Positions 1-12,693 are shown, counted from the first letter of the stretch. The stretch: 64,000 nucleotides of DNA from Narthecium ossifragum (GCA_963920575.1 OY986971.1:25128145-25192144); one strand, 5' to 3'. The notes: generated by a model from the letters alone, not told the origin. Numbers and translations: made by a program.

Positions 1-700
1 AACGGCGAAGATTCAATCCAGTAAGCACAAAGAACACTATCATACATTTTGTATTAAGTTAGACCTGTTCAATTTCTCCTTAAGGTTCAATTCATGAAGA
101 AGTATGAAGCTATTTCATCAGATCGATCATGCCTATGTAGAAATATTCTTATTTCGCCTTTCTTGTGAATGATCACAGGAGGATAAGCATCTGAATCATA
201 CTGACATAATACATCCAAAGGCTTCTTCAAACATCCCTTGTAGGAGTTGCAGCATGCAACTATGAAGCTGGAATCTCAACTTGTATTTATCACTTCAAAA
301 AACACTGAGCACTGGAATGACAACCTGAATCCTGTTCCATCTGGATATCCAGATAAGGACTACAGCATGTGATTACTGTTCTCAGAGATGACTAACTAAC
401 AGTTTTCTTCACTACCATAAAGCCTACTTCTTCAGACACTATGTAAGGATGCATCTACATATAAATTCAGCCAAGATTCTCATAGTTGGTACTCTTATTC
501 AGGATCAAAGAAGCAAAAGATCGCAAGAAAGTTTCATGTAACAGCTCAAAACACTAATGGAGCCACTGTCCATATTACTGTGAAATCATTGCGTCAGAAC
601 ACTAAAAGGAAGTACACTTCTGCATGTCTCTTCCGTGTCTTCTCAGCCATGCAATTAAACTTTTCCAATTTATGCACCTCGAGAGAGTTCTTATCCAAAT
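1..700. other. Non-coding flank, nothing recognised
   Basis: AT-rich sequence upstream of the sulfate transporter pseudogene. I see no open frame with family resemblance, no repeat and no RNA gene. It may hold the former promoter of the transporter. Confidence 0.5.
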
Positions 701-707
701 GCAATCA

Positions 708-717
708 CTATAAATAG
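708..717 (+). promoter_or_regulatory. TATA box of the sulfate transporter relic
   Basis: The motif CTATAAATAG lies about 55-60 bases before the ATG at 771, a normal plant TATA spacing with a short 5' leader. It is seen directly; function is inferred and the gene behind it is dead. Confidence 0.45.
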
Positions 718-770
718 AAGGAAAGGTAGCTCAAAAACTCTTGGAGCTCTCCCAAACACTTCAAGAAGCC

Positions 771-3695
771 ATGGCACTTGCAGGAGGTGATGAGTCTCAC
801 TCTGTGGCATGGCATTGTGCCAATGAGTCAGTATCGGTGCTTGACACACCAGAGCCTCCTGCTCCATGGCATGAGATGACTGTTTCGTTGAGAAACATGG
901 CCTTCCCTTGTGGAAGCATGTCCTCATTGCTCCAATGGATCATCCCAGTCTATAGAGGCCTTTTTCCGGTCCTATCTTGGGGGAAGAAGTATGATTCTAA
1001 GATGTTTAGGAGTGACTTGATAGCTGGTTTAACATTAGCAAGCCTTGGCATTCCTCAAGTAATGACTCATTACCTGCTAAACTTTGTTCTTTTTAGTTTT
1101 ATTCTATCAAATTTTCCCTATGATATTGAAGCTTCTTCAATCTTTTGCGGAGCATTGGATATGCTAATCTAACAAGACTAGATCCCCAGTATGGGCTTTG
1201 TAAGTCTTATTTCTCTTCATTTTTCCAAGACAATAGCATCATACCTTGTTCCTGATATATGTAAATGTTTGATTGTTTTTTAAAAGATACAAGCGTCGTA
1301 CCGCCTTTAATCTATGCGGTGATGGGGAGTTCGAGAGAGATAGCCATCGGTCCAGTGGCTGTTGTTTCTCTGCTTCTTTCCTCAATGATACGAAAGCTAG
1401 CAGACCCTCTTTCTGATCCTATTGCATACAGAAACCTGGTTTTTACTGCAACTTTTTTTGCCGGCACTTTTCAAGCTGCATTCGGATTTTTCAGGTGAGT
1501 TTTGTGATTTATGAAACTTTATTGCAATGCCAACTTCAACTAATTCCTTGATTGGTTCTCTATATGTGCAGATTGGGATTCTTAATAGACTTCATTTCAC
1601 ATGCAACGATTGTCGGATTCATGGGAGGAACAGCCATTGTTATAAGCCTACAACAACTGAAAGGTCTTCTTGGGATCAATCACTTCAAAATCAATACTGA
1701 TGTGGTTTCAGTCATCAAGGCTGTCTGGGCAGCAGTTCATCAACCTGTAAGTTGGATTCGATGAAGATTTCAAAACAATGAAATGTAGACACAAATAAAG
1801 TTACGCAACGCATTAAAATGATGAAAGTTTCAATCTCTGTTGACAGTGGCATCCAAACAATTTTCTCCTCGGGTTTTCATTTCTTATCTTCATCCTAGTG
1901 ACAAGATTCATAGTAAGTAATGCAGATTTCTCTCTTTCTTAAGCTTTTTTATATAGAAATTAGCTGATGAGATATGAGTGTCACATTAACAGGGAAAGAG
2001 GAATAAGAAGCTTTTCTGGTTACCTACAATTGCTCCTCTGCTCTCTGTTTTCTTGTCGACGTTACTGGTTTTCGCAACAAGAGCAGACAGACATGGTTTC
2101 AAAACAATACAGCATGTGAAAGGTGGATTGAATCCGAGCCCCGCCAACGACTTACAGTTCACTGGATCGTATGTCGCAGAATGTGCGAAAGTTGGTCTGA
2201 TTTGTGCGATCATAGCTCTCACGGTTCGATGTCTTCCATGAAAATTACTAGTTGGAATTGGGAATTCTTGAATTGATCTCATGACCATTTTATGTAACTT
2301 GCAGGAGGCCATTGCTGTAGGAAGGTCTTTTGCTTCAATGAATGGCTACCATCTTGATGGCAACAAAGAGAAAATAGCCATGGGGTTCATGAATATAGTA
2401 GGATCAATGTCTTCATGCTATGTTGCAACAGGTGGGCATGTGTTGTGTAAAAAAATTTCTATGATAACAATCAACTGTAATTTGGAATGCTTAACAATAA
2501 ATCATGCACTAACATATATTTGTATTATACAATTCAGGCTTTCCTGCATCTTTCTGACACAAAAAAAAATTGCAGGTTCTTTCTCTAGAACTGCTGTAAA
2601 CTTCAGTGAATGGCTACCATCTTGATGGCAACAAAGAGAAAATAGCCATGGGGTTCATGAATATAGTAGGATCAATGTCTTCATGCTATGTTGCAACAGG
2701 TGGGCATGTGTTGTGTAAAAAAATTTCTATGATAACAATCAACTGTAATTTGGAATGCTTAACAATAAATCATGCACTAACATATATTTGTATTATACAA
2801 TTCAGGCTTTCCTGCATCTTTCTGACACAAAAAAAAATTGCAGGTTCTTTCTCTAGAACTGCTGTAAACTTCAGTGTTTGTTGCAAAACAGCAGTTTTTG
2901 TGTACAATTTTGTTCATTAATTACTTAAGATGCTTGCATTGGTGCAGGTGGCCATCTCCTTTGCAAGGGTCTTGATGAACTCTATCAGGCCACAAATAGA
3001 AATGCTAGGGAGAGTGCAAGGTGCAGACATCTTCCTCAGCATCAAGCAATACACAGTTGCGAAAAGAACGCCGGGTATCCTCATCATTCGCCTTAATTCA
3101 TCCTTCTTCTGCTTCGCCAACGCCAATTTCATCAGAGAAAGGTACCTAAATACTCATCATACAAGAACAAATCTTTTTTACAGATACTGGCTATAGTGAT
3201 CTTAAACTTATTTCTCATTTGCATCTCAGAATCTTAACATGGGCAATGGAGAAATAGGATGCGAAAGAGGGCATTGCAGAAGAGAGGATTCGATCAGTTG
3301 TTATGGACATGTCAAGTAATGTTTCTGTTGGAAATCAAGTAATAAAACAAAGTTCTCCAGGAGCATACATGTTTAATAACTTATCTTTTGCAGATGTGAA
3401 TAGCATTGCTGCATTAGAGGAGATGCATAAGAAGCTAGTTTCTCTTGGCATACCAGTAAGTGATACTAGCACTATGTATCTCTATAATTCTACATATAAA
3501 ACTACTGCTGCTTTTAAAACTTTGGCTGAATTGCGTGGGTGCAGCTAGCTATAGTCAGTCCTGGGTGGCAACTGATTCACAAGATGAAGCTGAGCAAGTT
3601 TGTGGACGGGATTGGGAGCAGATGGTTGTTTTCTCACAGTGGCTGAAGCAGTGGAATCAAGCCTCTGCAATAAGAACATCAGCAATGTTTGCTAG
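771..3695 (+). pseudogene. SULTR3-type sulfate/proton cotransporter pseudogene
   Basis: Exon-by-exon translation gives a plant group 3 sulfate transporter (SLC26/SulP fold, membrane protein with a C-terminal STAS domain). Exons lie near 771-1058, 1150-1197, 1287-1494, 1572-1746, 1847-1912, 1993-2223, 2305-2431 and 2575-2608, then 2949-3140, 3231-3318, 3395-3452 and 3546-3695. Clear family blocks are [59 protein letters not shown] and EAIAVGRSFASMNGYHLDGN. The STAS part reads ALEEMHKKLVSLGIP. Lesions: the acceptor of the second exon is spoiled (GCGGAGC); a 268-bp tandem duplication repeats the seventh and eighth exons and causes a frameshift stop; roughly 80 codons of the last membrane helices are absent between CCKTAV and VAISFARVLMNSIRP; TAG lies at 3255-3257; and one extra T near 3630 shifts the final exon before its TAG at 3693. 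Introns are retained, so this is a decayed gene rather than a retrocopy. Confidence 0.88.
2341..2876 (+). repeat. Perfect-looking 268-bp tandem duplication in the transporter
   Basis: Bases 2341-2608 recur as 2609-2876 with no difference that I can see by eye. The unit contains the 3' part of the seventh exon, one intron and the eighth exon. The near identity implies a recent event, or an assembly artefact. Reading through the joint gives NFSEWLPS and then a stop. Confidence 0.9.
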
Positions 3696-4321
3696 TTTTC
3701 AGCTGTTGTAGTGTGTGTGACTAATGATTGTACTACTATTTTGCAATCATGTGATAAGTGCATGTCATGGTAATATTGACATGAAGAAGTGTATCACTAT
3801 GTTTTGAAAGAAAACATGTATGAAGTTATGTAAATTTGATTTCAGCAATTAACCTACAAGCCCTTAATTTGGATGCTAATCCTTATGTGCAAAAAAGGGT
3901 GTTATAAACAGTGATATCTTCAAGAGAAGAAGATATCACTGGTAGTATTCTGATGATTGACATGAATGGAAGTTTTGGATTATCAAGATCATCCAGACTG
4001 TAGTCACAAAAAAACTTAGCTAGCTGTATGCAAATTAAATGGCAGACTTGCAGATCTTGGATCTCCCAATAAGCCTTATGAATTCATTGTAGCCTCAAAT
4101 TGATGCCAAGGAATTGGCAGTCCCATCAAGCATAATTAAGAAACTGCACAGTGGATGCTGTTGCCAAAGCATGTGGTAAGCCCCAGTATTCAAGTGAAAG
4201 TGTTGTAAGGCCTGTGGGATGTATGTTGCACCTGTCAGCCTTCAGTTTGCCAACAATGAATCCACCAAGAAACATAGAGGTGTTTGTCAGGCCAAGTTAT
4301 CAGCTTGGAAGGACATATGTA
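3696..4321. other. Intergenic, nothing recognised
   Basis: Non-coding sequence after the transporter relic. Only short chance frames are present and no repeat structure was seen. Confidence 0.5.
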
Positions 4322-4471
4322 GGGCCCTATTGGATCAAGGATAAGTATGCATAAATTCATTTATACATCCAAACACTTTATTCATAATCTTACATAACTA
4401 TCTTTAATGTTTGCATAACTTTTACTTTATCCATTATGCAAACTTATACTATCCTCAATCCAAACGGGCCC
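4322..4471. mobile_element. 150-bp MITE (Tourist/PIF-like ends)
   Basis: The element begins GGGCCCTATTGGATCAAGG and ends with the inverse, CCTCAATCCAAACGGGCCC, so it has TIRs of about 35 bases. The direct repeat GTA flanks both ends (4319-4321 and 4472-4474). The body (TTATACATCCAAACACTTTA) is closely similar to the copy at 52876, which supports a multicopy family. It has no coding capacity. PIF/Harbinger-type MITEs usually duplicate TAA/TTA, so the superfamily is tentative. Confidence 0.75.
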
Positions 4472-5573
4472 GTAGTATAGTTCCCCTGAATATTATTCAA
4501 ATCTTCAAAGTAATTAAGTTTGAGATCGATCCAAAGTGGAATCTTTCTTAATTTATAGCATTCCAAAGGTATAAAAATGTAGATTACTAAGAATAATTCC
4601 TATATGGTTAATTACATCTGGGCTTTATTTAGAATAGTTGGTTTAATTAGGAGTCTGCTAGGCTAGCTAGCTACTAGCTGATGACATGCATGTTACTGAT
4701 AAGTGATAACCTCCCTCATCTGTCAAACTGAGCATCTTATAACATGGTTTACTAATTAATATTTTTTTAAAGATATTGTGTGAATATCATATCTTATCCT
4801 AAAATACTCCCTAAATGTCAAGTTTTGCCATAGGGTTTACTTCAGATTTGATGAGGCAATTACTAGAATATCCTGCAATTTAGTAATCTTTGAGGGAGAA
4901 AACCTTGGTACCATGCAAGAAATTTAGTCTTAATATCTGAGGGTATTTGAAACATTTTAATTAACATTGGGCTGGATTAATATAAGTTAAATAACTTGGT
5001 ACCCATATATAGCTCTTACTCTTAGCAGAGAGTTACAAGTTTTTGTAAAATTGGTAATTTGACAGACACTACATCTCATTAGTCAAAACAAACGTCATTC
5101 AAACATAATTGGGTTTGTCTACATTAGGTGGTGGAGAATTATTAAGTGGTCCTAAGATCACCTGCCCATTGGACTTGGACCCATAGCAAGCTGTTAGTTG
5201 TTCACTTGTTTGGTAGGGGAGCTTAACAAGTACATCCATTACATAAGCATTAAGTCGATTAACACCTGTTAATTTTGCATGGTTGTTCTAATTAACTAAA
5301 ATTAGCTAGATAGACCTTCTAATATAATATATAACAAAAGATCCCGCATTTGTCACACAATTGATCATAAAAACAAATTAAGTCGAAGTAAACCTAAGTA
5401 ATATTATTAACAACCAAAGGCTACATTAATCTCTCCCAACAAGACCAATGAAAAGATTTCTTCTCTCCCAGAAGGTCCCCCCCTTGTAACTTGTAAGTAA
5501 GTAACAAAGGAGACACACAAACATAGTGCTCATGTAAATAAAAGCCTCATATAAGGATGATATCATTCATTCA
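4472..5573. other. Intergenic, nothing recognised
   Basis: AT-rich DNA between the MITE and the 3' end of the metal-domain gene. It probably includes the 3' UTR of the minus-strand gene near 5400-5573. No frame with homology was seen. Confidence 0.45.
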
Positions 5574-6048
5574 TCAGCGACTAGTCCAGAACTCAGCCTT
5601 CTTCACCTTTGAGATGCTCTCCAGAACCCCCACTGGTGATACATGGCCCATCACTGTCACCCTCTTTGAATCCAGATCTATGCTGAAGGATGTCACCCCT
5701 GCACCACCATTTTAATTCACATATAATCACATCATAAACACAAATACATAACTTGAAAAATTAATACATATGAAAGGAGTACCTACCTTCCATCTTGGAG
5801 ATATGCTTCTTAACTTTTCCTGCACATCCTTGACAGTGGATAGAAACCCTCATCACCACTACCTGCAGATGTACACAACACAGGGTAAAAAAGAAACAGA
5901 GGACCCAAGTTACAGTAGAACACAGAGAGAAACAGATCAGAGCTGGTAAAAATAGTACTGCATGATAGATACTCCACAATATGAAAAGCTATTCATAGTG
6001 GTCCATTGCCAGCCATGCATTCACATAATTAACTTCAAGAGAACATAT

Positions 6049-6099
<51 letters not shown>

Positions 6100-6488
6100 A
6101 AATCAAGAGATCATATACACACATGGACACATATGTGTCTGTATACCTGGAAGACATGATCATCAGTGTTAGGAGGAGGAGGGGGTACTGTGCGTGCATG
6201 ATCTACTAATGTTCGGTTCTTGGGCTTTGTCTTCATCTTGGGTGGCTCTTTCTCATTCTTGGCGAGCATGGCTAGAGTGACGGCTCGCCGGCGGTCGCCC
6301 TGCGGGGGCCTGCGTGAGTCGACGAGGCGCTTGTACTTGATGTCTACAAGCTTGGCATGGTCGAGACTAGTCTTGGTGCGGTCTGCACGCCTCGGCACGA
6401 TCGCCGAACTGGGTTCCCCCGGCACGCAGGCTGCTGTCGACGCGTGCGACCGGCATAGCTGCAGTCCAGGCATCCTCGTCGTCTTCAT
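5574..6488 (-). CDS. HMA-domain metal-binding protein, NaKR (SODIUM POTASSIUM ROOT DEFECTIVE)-like
   Basis: There are three exons on the minus strand: 6147-6488, 5787-5862 and 5574-5698. Splice sites are CAG|GTATAC, GCAG|GTAGTG, GAAG|GTAGGT and GCAG|GGGTGA. Frames join cleanly to 180 residues. Residues 1-114 are a low-complexity basic N-terminal region with a PPPPPN stretch. Residues about 115-180 form one heavy-metal-associated domain: VVVMRVSIHCQGCAGKVKKH, then the SISKVKKAEFW end. The CxxC metal site (C124, C127) is intact. The order (disordered N-terminus, one HMA domain, no CaaX box) matches the NaKR group rather than farnesylated HIPPs. Known NaKR proteins act in phloem and affect ion transport and flowering; a role here is inferred from family. 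A GA-rich leader lies just upstream. Nothing suggests decay. Confidence 0.85.
6053..6098. repeat. (TA)n microsatellite in first intron
   Basis: An alternating TA run of about 45 bases lies inside intron 1 of the HMA gene, about 50 bases from the exon 1 donor. Confidence 0.9.
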
Positions 6489-6490
6489 GT

Positions 6491-6520
6491 CTAGAGAGAG
6501 AGAGAGAGAGAGAGAGAGAG
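6491..6520. repeat. (AG)n/(CT)n microsatellite in 5' leader
   Basis: A GA repeat starts three bases before the HMA gene start codon, so it reads CT-rich in the transcript. CT-rich leaders are common in plant genes; no more can be said. Confidence 0.8.
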
Positions 6521-8740
6521 GGCTGCGCGGAGGAAAGGGAGGGAGAGGAGGCTTTAAAGAGTGATGGTGTTGTGGTGTTCGTGTAGGACTGTATAATTAA
6601 GCAGAACTCTAGCAACGAGACAAAATGTAAGGGTCCCCGACTTCCAAGAAGTAATATAGTGTCATAGGAACACGTTAAGATAAATCCGTATATTCAGCTG
6701 TGAGCTTACCTTGTCAGCCATGAGCGAAGAACAGCTGACCAGGAGTCGTAACTGGTAAGCTTACCACTTGGAGTTCCGCGGAACCACCGTAACAAACAGC
6801 GGTGCGGCTCCCACTCAGCTCGGCTCGGTCACGTGACTGTCTTCTGATAAAAGACCTAAATACCCTCGTTCTTTACCTCAGACGTATGTCACGTATCTAA
6901 TGGAAAAAGGTCAATGCTGGAACCAGCAGTTGCTGCAGGCGCTGCTGGATGTCGTCACCTCCGTCAGGTTACCGCAGGACATGATAGCTGAACTTATTTA
7001 CGTATTTCTCCTATATTAATAATTTTTATGATTTATTTTTTTTGTTAAATTGGTATTAATAAGTCTCACCTTGTGATCTTGATCAGATGGTTGTTGGGGC
7101 CAAGAAAGACCATATGATGAGAAAAAAAATTGTGATCATGAGGGTTTTTTCTTTTTTTTTTTATCTTACATATCAATTAATAATGACATGCATGGTACAG
7201 AACAAAGTGGGGTTGTTGGGTGGAATAGATAGATTGGTCAAGAGAAAAATAGGCTATAAATATAGGGGGTTGCAAAAATGGGAGGGGATTCAGTTAGAGG
7301 TCAGTGCAATAAGTATGGTGTACAGTGGCAAAAGATTCTGGTTACCGCAGACCAGGGCAGGACCTGACACCACACAACCCTCTTTACATGAGGAGGGCAT
7401 TTTGGTCATTTCATGTTTCTTCTTAATAAAAGTAGTTCCTCTAAGCTCCACCAAGCATATTAATGGTGATTGGTGAGTTATTGTTCTTAGATACATGTGT
7501 AGGATATTAATTTGTGTGCACATTTGAAGAGAATGTTTCTTTCCTCTCATGGAGTTTAATAGCCTGTGCTTTGTTTAATAGCTTTTTTTATACTAATTTT
7601 TAATTTTATGGGGCATTTATGGTTTTATGACTGTTTTTAGATTTTATAATTGTGGTGGTGAAAATTAAAAGAAAAAAAAAATTGTTGGGTCATGATCTTG
7701 AGACACAGGATTATGATTAATCTATGTAATTAATTAAGAGCATGGATGGCATGTGAAGATGAGTCAATGATATCAAGGAAGTAATGGCAAACTAATCTTG
7801 CTTTTTGCATGAACATTTCTATTATCAAAATCCATTAAACTCTATAAACAAAACATATTTTCTCGATCTATTTTTCTTTTTTACCATTGTTAAGTTAATG
7901 TGCATTTTGAATTGAATATACACATATAATTTAGGGCCAATATTATATGTCTCCGTTAAAACACACAATTTAGGGTCAATATCAAATTTCTCCTTCAAAA
8001 CATACTAAATTTCATGTCATACCATACAACACTAGCTATAATGGTCATTTCAAAAACCGTCTGAATTTGGTGTAGTCAAATCATAAAAGGTGAAAAAAAA
8101 AATTCAATTTTATTGGTTTATTTTTTTAATCAAGTTGATCATGTCCCTCTTAATAAAGAAGTGCCCATGAAGTCATTTTCAAACATAAACCAGGATTCTA
8201 TACTCTATATTAGGTATTTAGATGTACAGTAACATGTCTCTATTCAGTATAGGTATACTCCGGTTGAGGTAGATGAAACAAATTACAACTATGATGAACC
8301 AAACCATTGACAATATATGTTAGTAGGGGCGCACATATTATATTTATCATAGAGCCGCGATCGACCCTCATAAATCGATCGTCAGCGTTACATAGCAACG
8401 TAAAACCCCACACTAAGCAGCGGGTAAACAAGAGGGCCACGGTGGACCCCCATTGATTGACCATCAGCACTAAATAGCAATGCGAAACTCCACACTAAGC
8501 GACGGGTGGACATGAGGTGTTGCGTCATGGGCGCCGCAGGTGGGACGGCCATGAGCCCACACCCTTCCCTGGGCCTCCAGCCCAACAACAAGGGTGAATT
8601 TTTGCAATGTTTGGGCCTACAGCCATCAGGCCAACAATATATAGTTCTAGTCATAATTATAATCAAGCTCACTCTTAACAGTTCCACTGTTTTCCAAAGT
8701 TCTATATTCTCAGAGTATATAAGATAACGAAAAATGTTTG
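6521..8740. other. Intergenic, with a diverged two-copy repeat near 8365-8510
   Basis: Mostly AT-rich DNA without convincing genes. Around 8365-8510 a unit of about 70 bases occurs twice with divergence; both copies contain CCACACTAAGC followed by a GGGT-AACA/GGGTGGACA segment. The open frames here have no recognisable domains. Confidence 0.5.
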
Positions 8741-8758
8741 TCAGCCAACCTCATCTTT

Positions 8759-11166
8759 TGTCACACCCCGACCCAGAAAACCCATCCAGGGCGGGGTGTG
8801 AGGGTTTCTATCACTATTCATCTTCAATCGGCGCGGTACAAAGCGGAAAGGACGGATAATTTAAACAATTGTATTCCAAAGGTGAACAGATATTCAATTC
8901 ATATAACATCAAGTTGTACAGTTACAAAATTCCATTCTAATACTTCCAAGGTAAAGATATAATACATGATCCCAAAATCCTCGAAATATTTACAACATAT
9001 ATATAAAAAAGGTACAACAGATAATCCTCCAGCAACCTCAAGCGCCTCTGGATGTACTCGCGCCGCCAAAGGCCGATCCGGCCGGCTCCACTGAAGAAGA
9101 GCTGCCGCCTGCACCTGCAAACGCAGCCCGGGTAGGAGTGAGCGATAAGCTCAGTAGGGTTCTACTCTACGGCACACTGAAAGGAGGAAAACAACAACAG
9201 CGTTGTCTCCCCGCTCAAGCCTAAGGAATGCCACGGGGTCCCACAACCCCTGTCGACTCCCCAAGGGATCCTACTCTTCTCAACCGACCACGCTGGGAAC
9301 ATCAACCAACACGCTGGGAGGAAAAGGACCAGAACCAGTAGGATCACCTCTACCCAGCAGGAAACCACTGCCTAGGGACCAAGTCAGGGACATCGACACC
9401 CATCCTTAAGACTTAGCCTTGGAAGAAAACACGACCTCTAAACCTCAAACACTGATCAGAGTTAACTATCGCAAATCCTCAAAGGACATGAGATTCAATT
9501 ATACAATCACACCCTACTCCTGACTACCCATCCACGGTCCTAAGGCTAGATCCGAGCTACCCGAGAGCCTCGGATCGGCAACCCAAACCATCACCCGCCT
9601 ATCCTCAAATGCCTCTAATGCACACAATGCATGAGCTTAGGCAAATATCTATCCTAGATGTCTCTACATGCCACATCATCAGTTATAAGTTCCACAGATA
9701 TACAATAGCCCTCGGCACTCGCTGGCAAGAGGCTAAGGTTCCACAATTCCTCATTAGCTAGCACTCATAGCTAGTTAATGGTTAGGCAAACAACTAAGTA
9801 TTTAACTACAATCAAACATGTATTAAAGGCAAGCGAAACCATAGATTTGCCCAAAAAGGGAAATTACTCGAATCGATCCTCAAACCCGATGGAAATCCTT
9901 TGAAAACCCCATAAAATCCACATACATACTTCCCAACATGTTTAGATGCTAATCACCAATCGAATCCATCCAAGAAAAGCCAGAAAACCAAGTTCAAGGG
10001 CCCGCGGACGATGTCACGGTCGATCCGGCGATCGACCGTGAGGCCACGGACGAGGTCACGGTCGATCCGGCGATCGACCGTGAGGCCAAGGCGAAGAAAA
10101 CCAAGGGCGACGGTCGATCCACTCATCGACCCTGAGAAGCCTAAAACCAAACAGCGCCTGACGGTCGATCCGACGGTCGACCGTCAGGTAAATGGCGAAA
10201 AGGAGAAGATCCCGCGGTCGATCCATGCATCGACCCTGGGAGGCTAAAATCCCGACAGAGCCCGATGGTCGATGCGACGGTCGACCGTCCGGCCCAGAAA
10301 ACGCAAATCAATACTTGACGGTCGATGCACCGATCGACCGTCGAGCCTTAGGCACAGTTCATCAGAACAGTGCCGAAAATCCATTTTCTTGGATTTCAAG
10401 GATCAAATCAAGTTGAAAAACAATGAGATTTTGCAAGCAAGTGTATTTCTCGATGGGAAATCTAATGGTATAAGGAAATCACACTTTTGACGGTTAAATC
10501 TCCTATCTAGGTCCAAATGGATGAAAACCGACAAAACGGCGATAATACGGAAACCAACCGTTAAAATACCGAATTCAGGACGTAGGAATACAGGAATGGA
10601 ACTACACCACATGTGCAAAGAGCTACAAAGCATTCTAACATGTATTCATACAGCGAAAGTACATAAAACCTATCCTAGGAGAACCCGATCCTAAGATCGA
10701 GGTAGAAACACCTACTTGAGCAAGTAGGGTAGCTCCTCCACGCGTCCCACCAGTCGAGCCGCCAAGATCCGCACTCCGAAAGCCGCGTCTCCGAGCCCTA
10801 GCTCAGCCGAAGGAGAGAGAAGGAGAGAAAACGACAGGAGGAGAAGAGAAGGAAAGAGAAGAAAGGGACAGGGCTTATATAGAAAATCCGGATCTATCTC
10901 AGCCGTCCGATTCGATCTTTCACGATCGAGCTCCGATCTTCCGATCGGACGCACCCTAGAGATTCTAATCAAACACACACATCAATCCAAGGCAGTGGGT
11001 GCAACGCGGGTGTGAAACTGACCACCAGAGGGTATATTTACCAAAATGCCCCCAGGGTCCAAACTGCCACACGATCGTCCGATCGTGCCCGACGCGGAAC
11101 CAAACCAACAGGAAACCGGCTCTCGACCCACGCGGTCGAGCCAGGTCAGAAGGACGGGCCCTCACA
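8759..11166 (+). mobile_element. Solo LTR 1 (2.4 kb) of an LTR retrotransposon
   Basis: It starts TGTCACACCCCGACCCAG and ends GGGCCCTCACA. The flanking 5-mers are TCTTT (8754-8758) and CCTTT (11167-11171), a target duplication with one change. It shares start, end and body with the LTRs at 17251, 16528 and 53503 (minus). No gag, pol or primer-binding site follows, so this is a single LTR left by recombination. The 2.4-2.6 kb LTR length suggests Ty3/gypsy of a large-LTR lineage, but that is inference. Confidence 0.82.
10005..10345. repeat. Palindromic GGTCGATC...GATCGACC array in solo LTR 1
   Basis: At least seven short imperfect palindromes of the form CGGTCGATC-(3-6 nt)-GATCGACCG lie in tandem, spaced by linkers such as GTGAGGCC. 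The equivalent block in the solo LTR at 17251 is 18680-18995. Confidence 0.85.
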
Positions 11167-11972
11167 CCTTTAGTTGGCTATCAGCCAACCTTAGATGGCT
11201 GGCTGGATTGCCAACACGTGGCAATCTAGGCTGTGATATCGACGGTGTGTGCTTCACCTGCCTTTAGTTGCCTAAGCCCATCGAGGGCTTCAATGGACAT
11301 ACCTACCGGCTCCCTCGGACCTCCTCCTCCCGTACTACAGCATCACCCCTCCTCTCGGCGGGCATACCTACTATTGAAATCTCCATCAATCTACGGATCT
11401 ACACATCGATGTAGGCATCAACCCTTCTCCTCCATCGATCTAGCTCACAGCGGCTCCGACGGTTCCTCCATTGATCTAGCTCGCAACGACTCTTCTCCAT
11501 CGCTCTCGGCGCTTGCGACGAAGCTGCTGGCCAAACCCTCCATCGATCTCATTGAGCGACGGACGGCTTCCACCGCGAATGCCCTCCACCCGCCGAGGAG
11601 GGGTCATGCCTTAGGTCGGGTGGAGATCGAAGCGTAGATCGATGAGGAATGGATGGAAGGGGTGATGCCCTAAATCGGTGGAGTAGCCGGGCGGGGGTGA
11701 TGGGTGAAGCCCTCGATGGAGTAGCCGCCCAGGGAGGAGCACTGAAGGTTGGGTGGAGTAGCCGGTTGGGTGGAGGAGCCATTGGGAGAAGGCCAAGAGA
11801 AGAAGCACTGAAGCCTCAATGGATGGCAGGGTTGGTTAGTTGGGCTATTGGGTGACTGACCATCGAATCAAAATCTGGATTGCCACGTGTCGGCAATCCA
11901 GATTAGCCACCTAAGATTGGCTGATAGTCAATTAAAGACATGTTGGCTATATATCACGGCTCATATATAAGA

Positions 11973-12005
11973 CTAGGTGGGACCCCTGCCACCTGGCAGG
12001 GTAAC
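11973..12005 (-). mobile_element. Helitron 3' terminus (minus strand)
   Basis: Read on the minus strand, a perfect 8-bp stem hairpin (CCCTGCCA/TGGCAGGG, loop of 2) is followed by GTCCCAC and then CTAG next to a host T. This is the Helitron 3' signature of a hairpin shortly before CTRR, inserted at A|T. The body would extend rightward; the 5' TC end was not located. No Rep/helicase frame is visible, so it is non-autonomous or a fragment. Confidence 0.6.
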
Positions 12006-12639
12006 CATCAGATTAATGGATGATTCGGTTATAAAAACCGAATTTGATTAATGGAATATTAGTATGGATATCATATAAGGCTAACATTATAAGGGGGTGG
12101 TTATGCATAACCGTTTTTTGCTCCTTATAAGGTTGATGTATATTTAAAACTAACCTAGAAAATATGATAAAAATATACAAAGTTAACTTAAAAAAATATA
12201 CATATAAATAAACTAATATAATGAAAACGATTGTAATCGTTATTGCTTCTTATAAGATTAATAACACCGTAGTAGTTTTAGGATTCATGTAAGGAAAAGG
12301 GAAGGGCCATGCATGGATTGCCAGAGCAATCACACACGAGCAGACAAGTGGTAGTTACGCAGAGCTGCAACAACCAGTCTAGGGTTTGGTGCACTGCTCT
12401 AATACTACTGTCTGGCCTCCAATAAACTCACAACTTCAGTACTGCTCCTTCAACAGTGTCTCCCCCATGTGAATCCCTTACCGCTATCTTCAACACCTCT
12501 TTGAACTCTCTCTCTCTCTCGTTTCTATCTTCAGATTCTTCACTCTTCAGTAGCTTTGTTCAGCAAACTTTAAGCTTTCAGTTGCAGCAATCAAAAGCAT
12601 CAATGCCAAGTACTTCTAACCTTTTATTACATGCATGCT

Positions 12640-12693
<54 letters not shown>

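Larger units (their letters stand above)
8741..11951. mobile_element. Non-autonomous TIR element split by a solo LTR
   Basis: The right end, read inversely (11951 to about 11880), matches the left end once the solo LTR is removed. Left: CAGCCAACCTCATCTTT (8742-8758) continues at 11169 as TTTAGTTGGCTATCAGCCAA. Right, reverse complement: TAGCCAACATGTCTTTAATT, then GACTATCAGCCAATC. The TIRs are about 80 bases, and both hold CACGTGGCAATC/CACGTGTCGGCAATC blocks. The interior (11230-11870) is GC-rich with no recognised domain and may be captured DNA. The superfamily is unclear and no target duplication was found, so the exact ends are approximate. Confidence 0.6.

Noticed and set aside
6220..6564. 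+ strand frame across the HMA gene first exon
   Set aside because: Antisense shadow that continues into the GA microsatellite.
7087..7550. Frames on both strands near 7.1-7.5 kb
   Set aside because: No homology, no intron structure and AT-rich composition; most likely chance.
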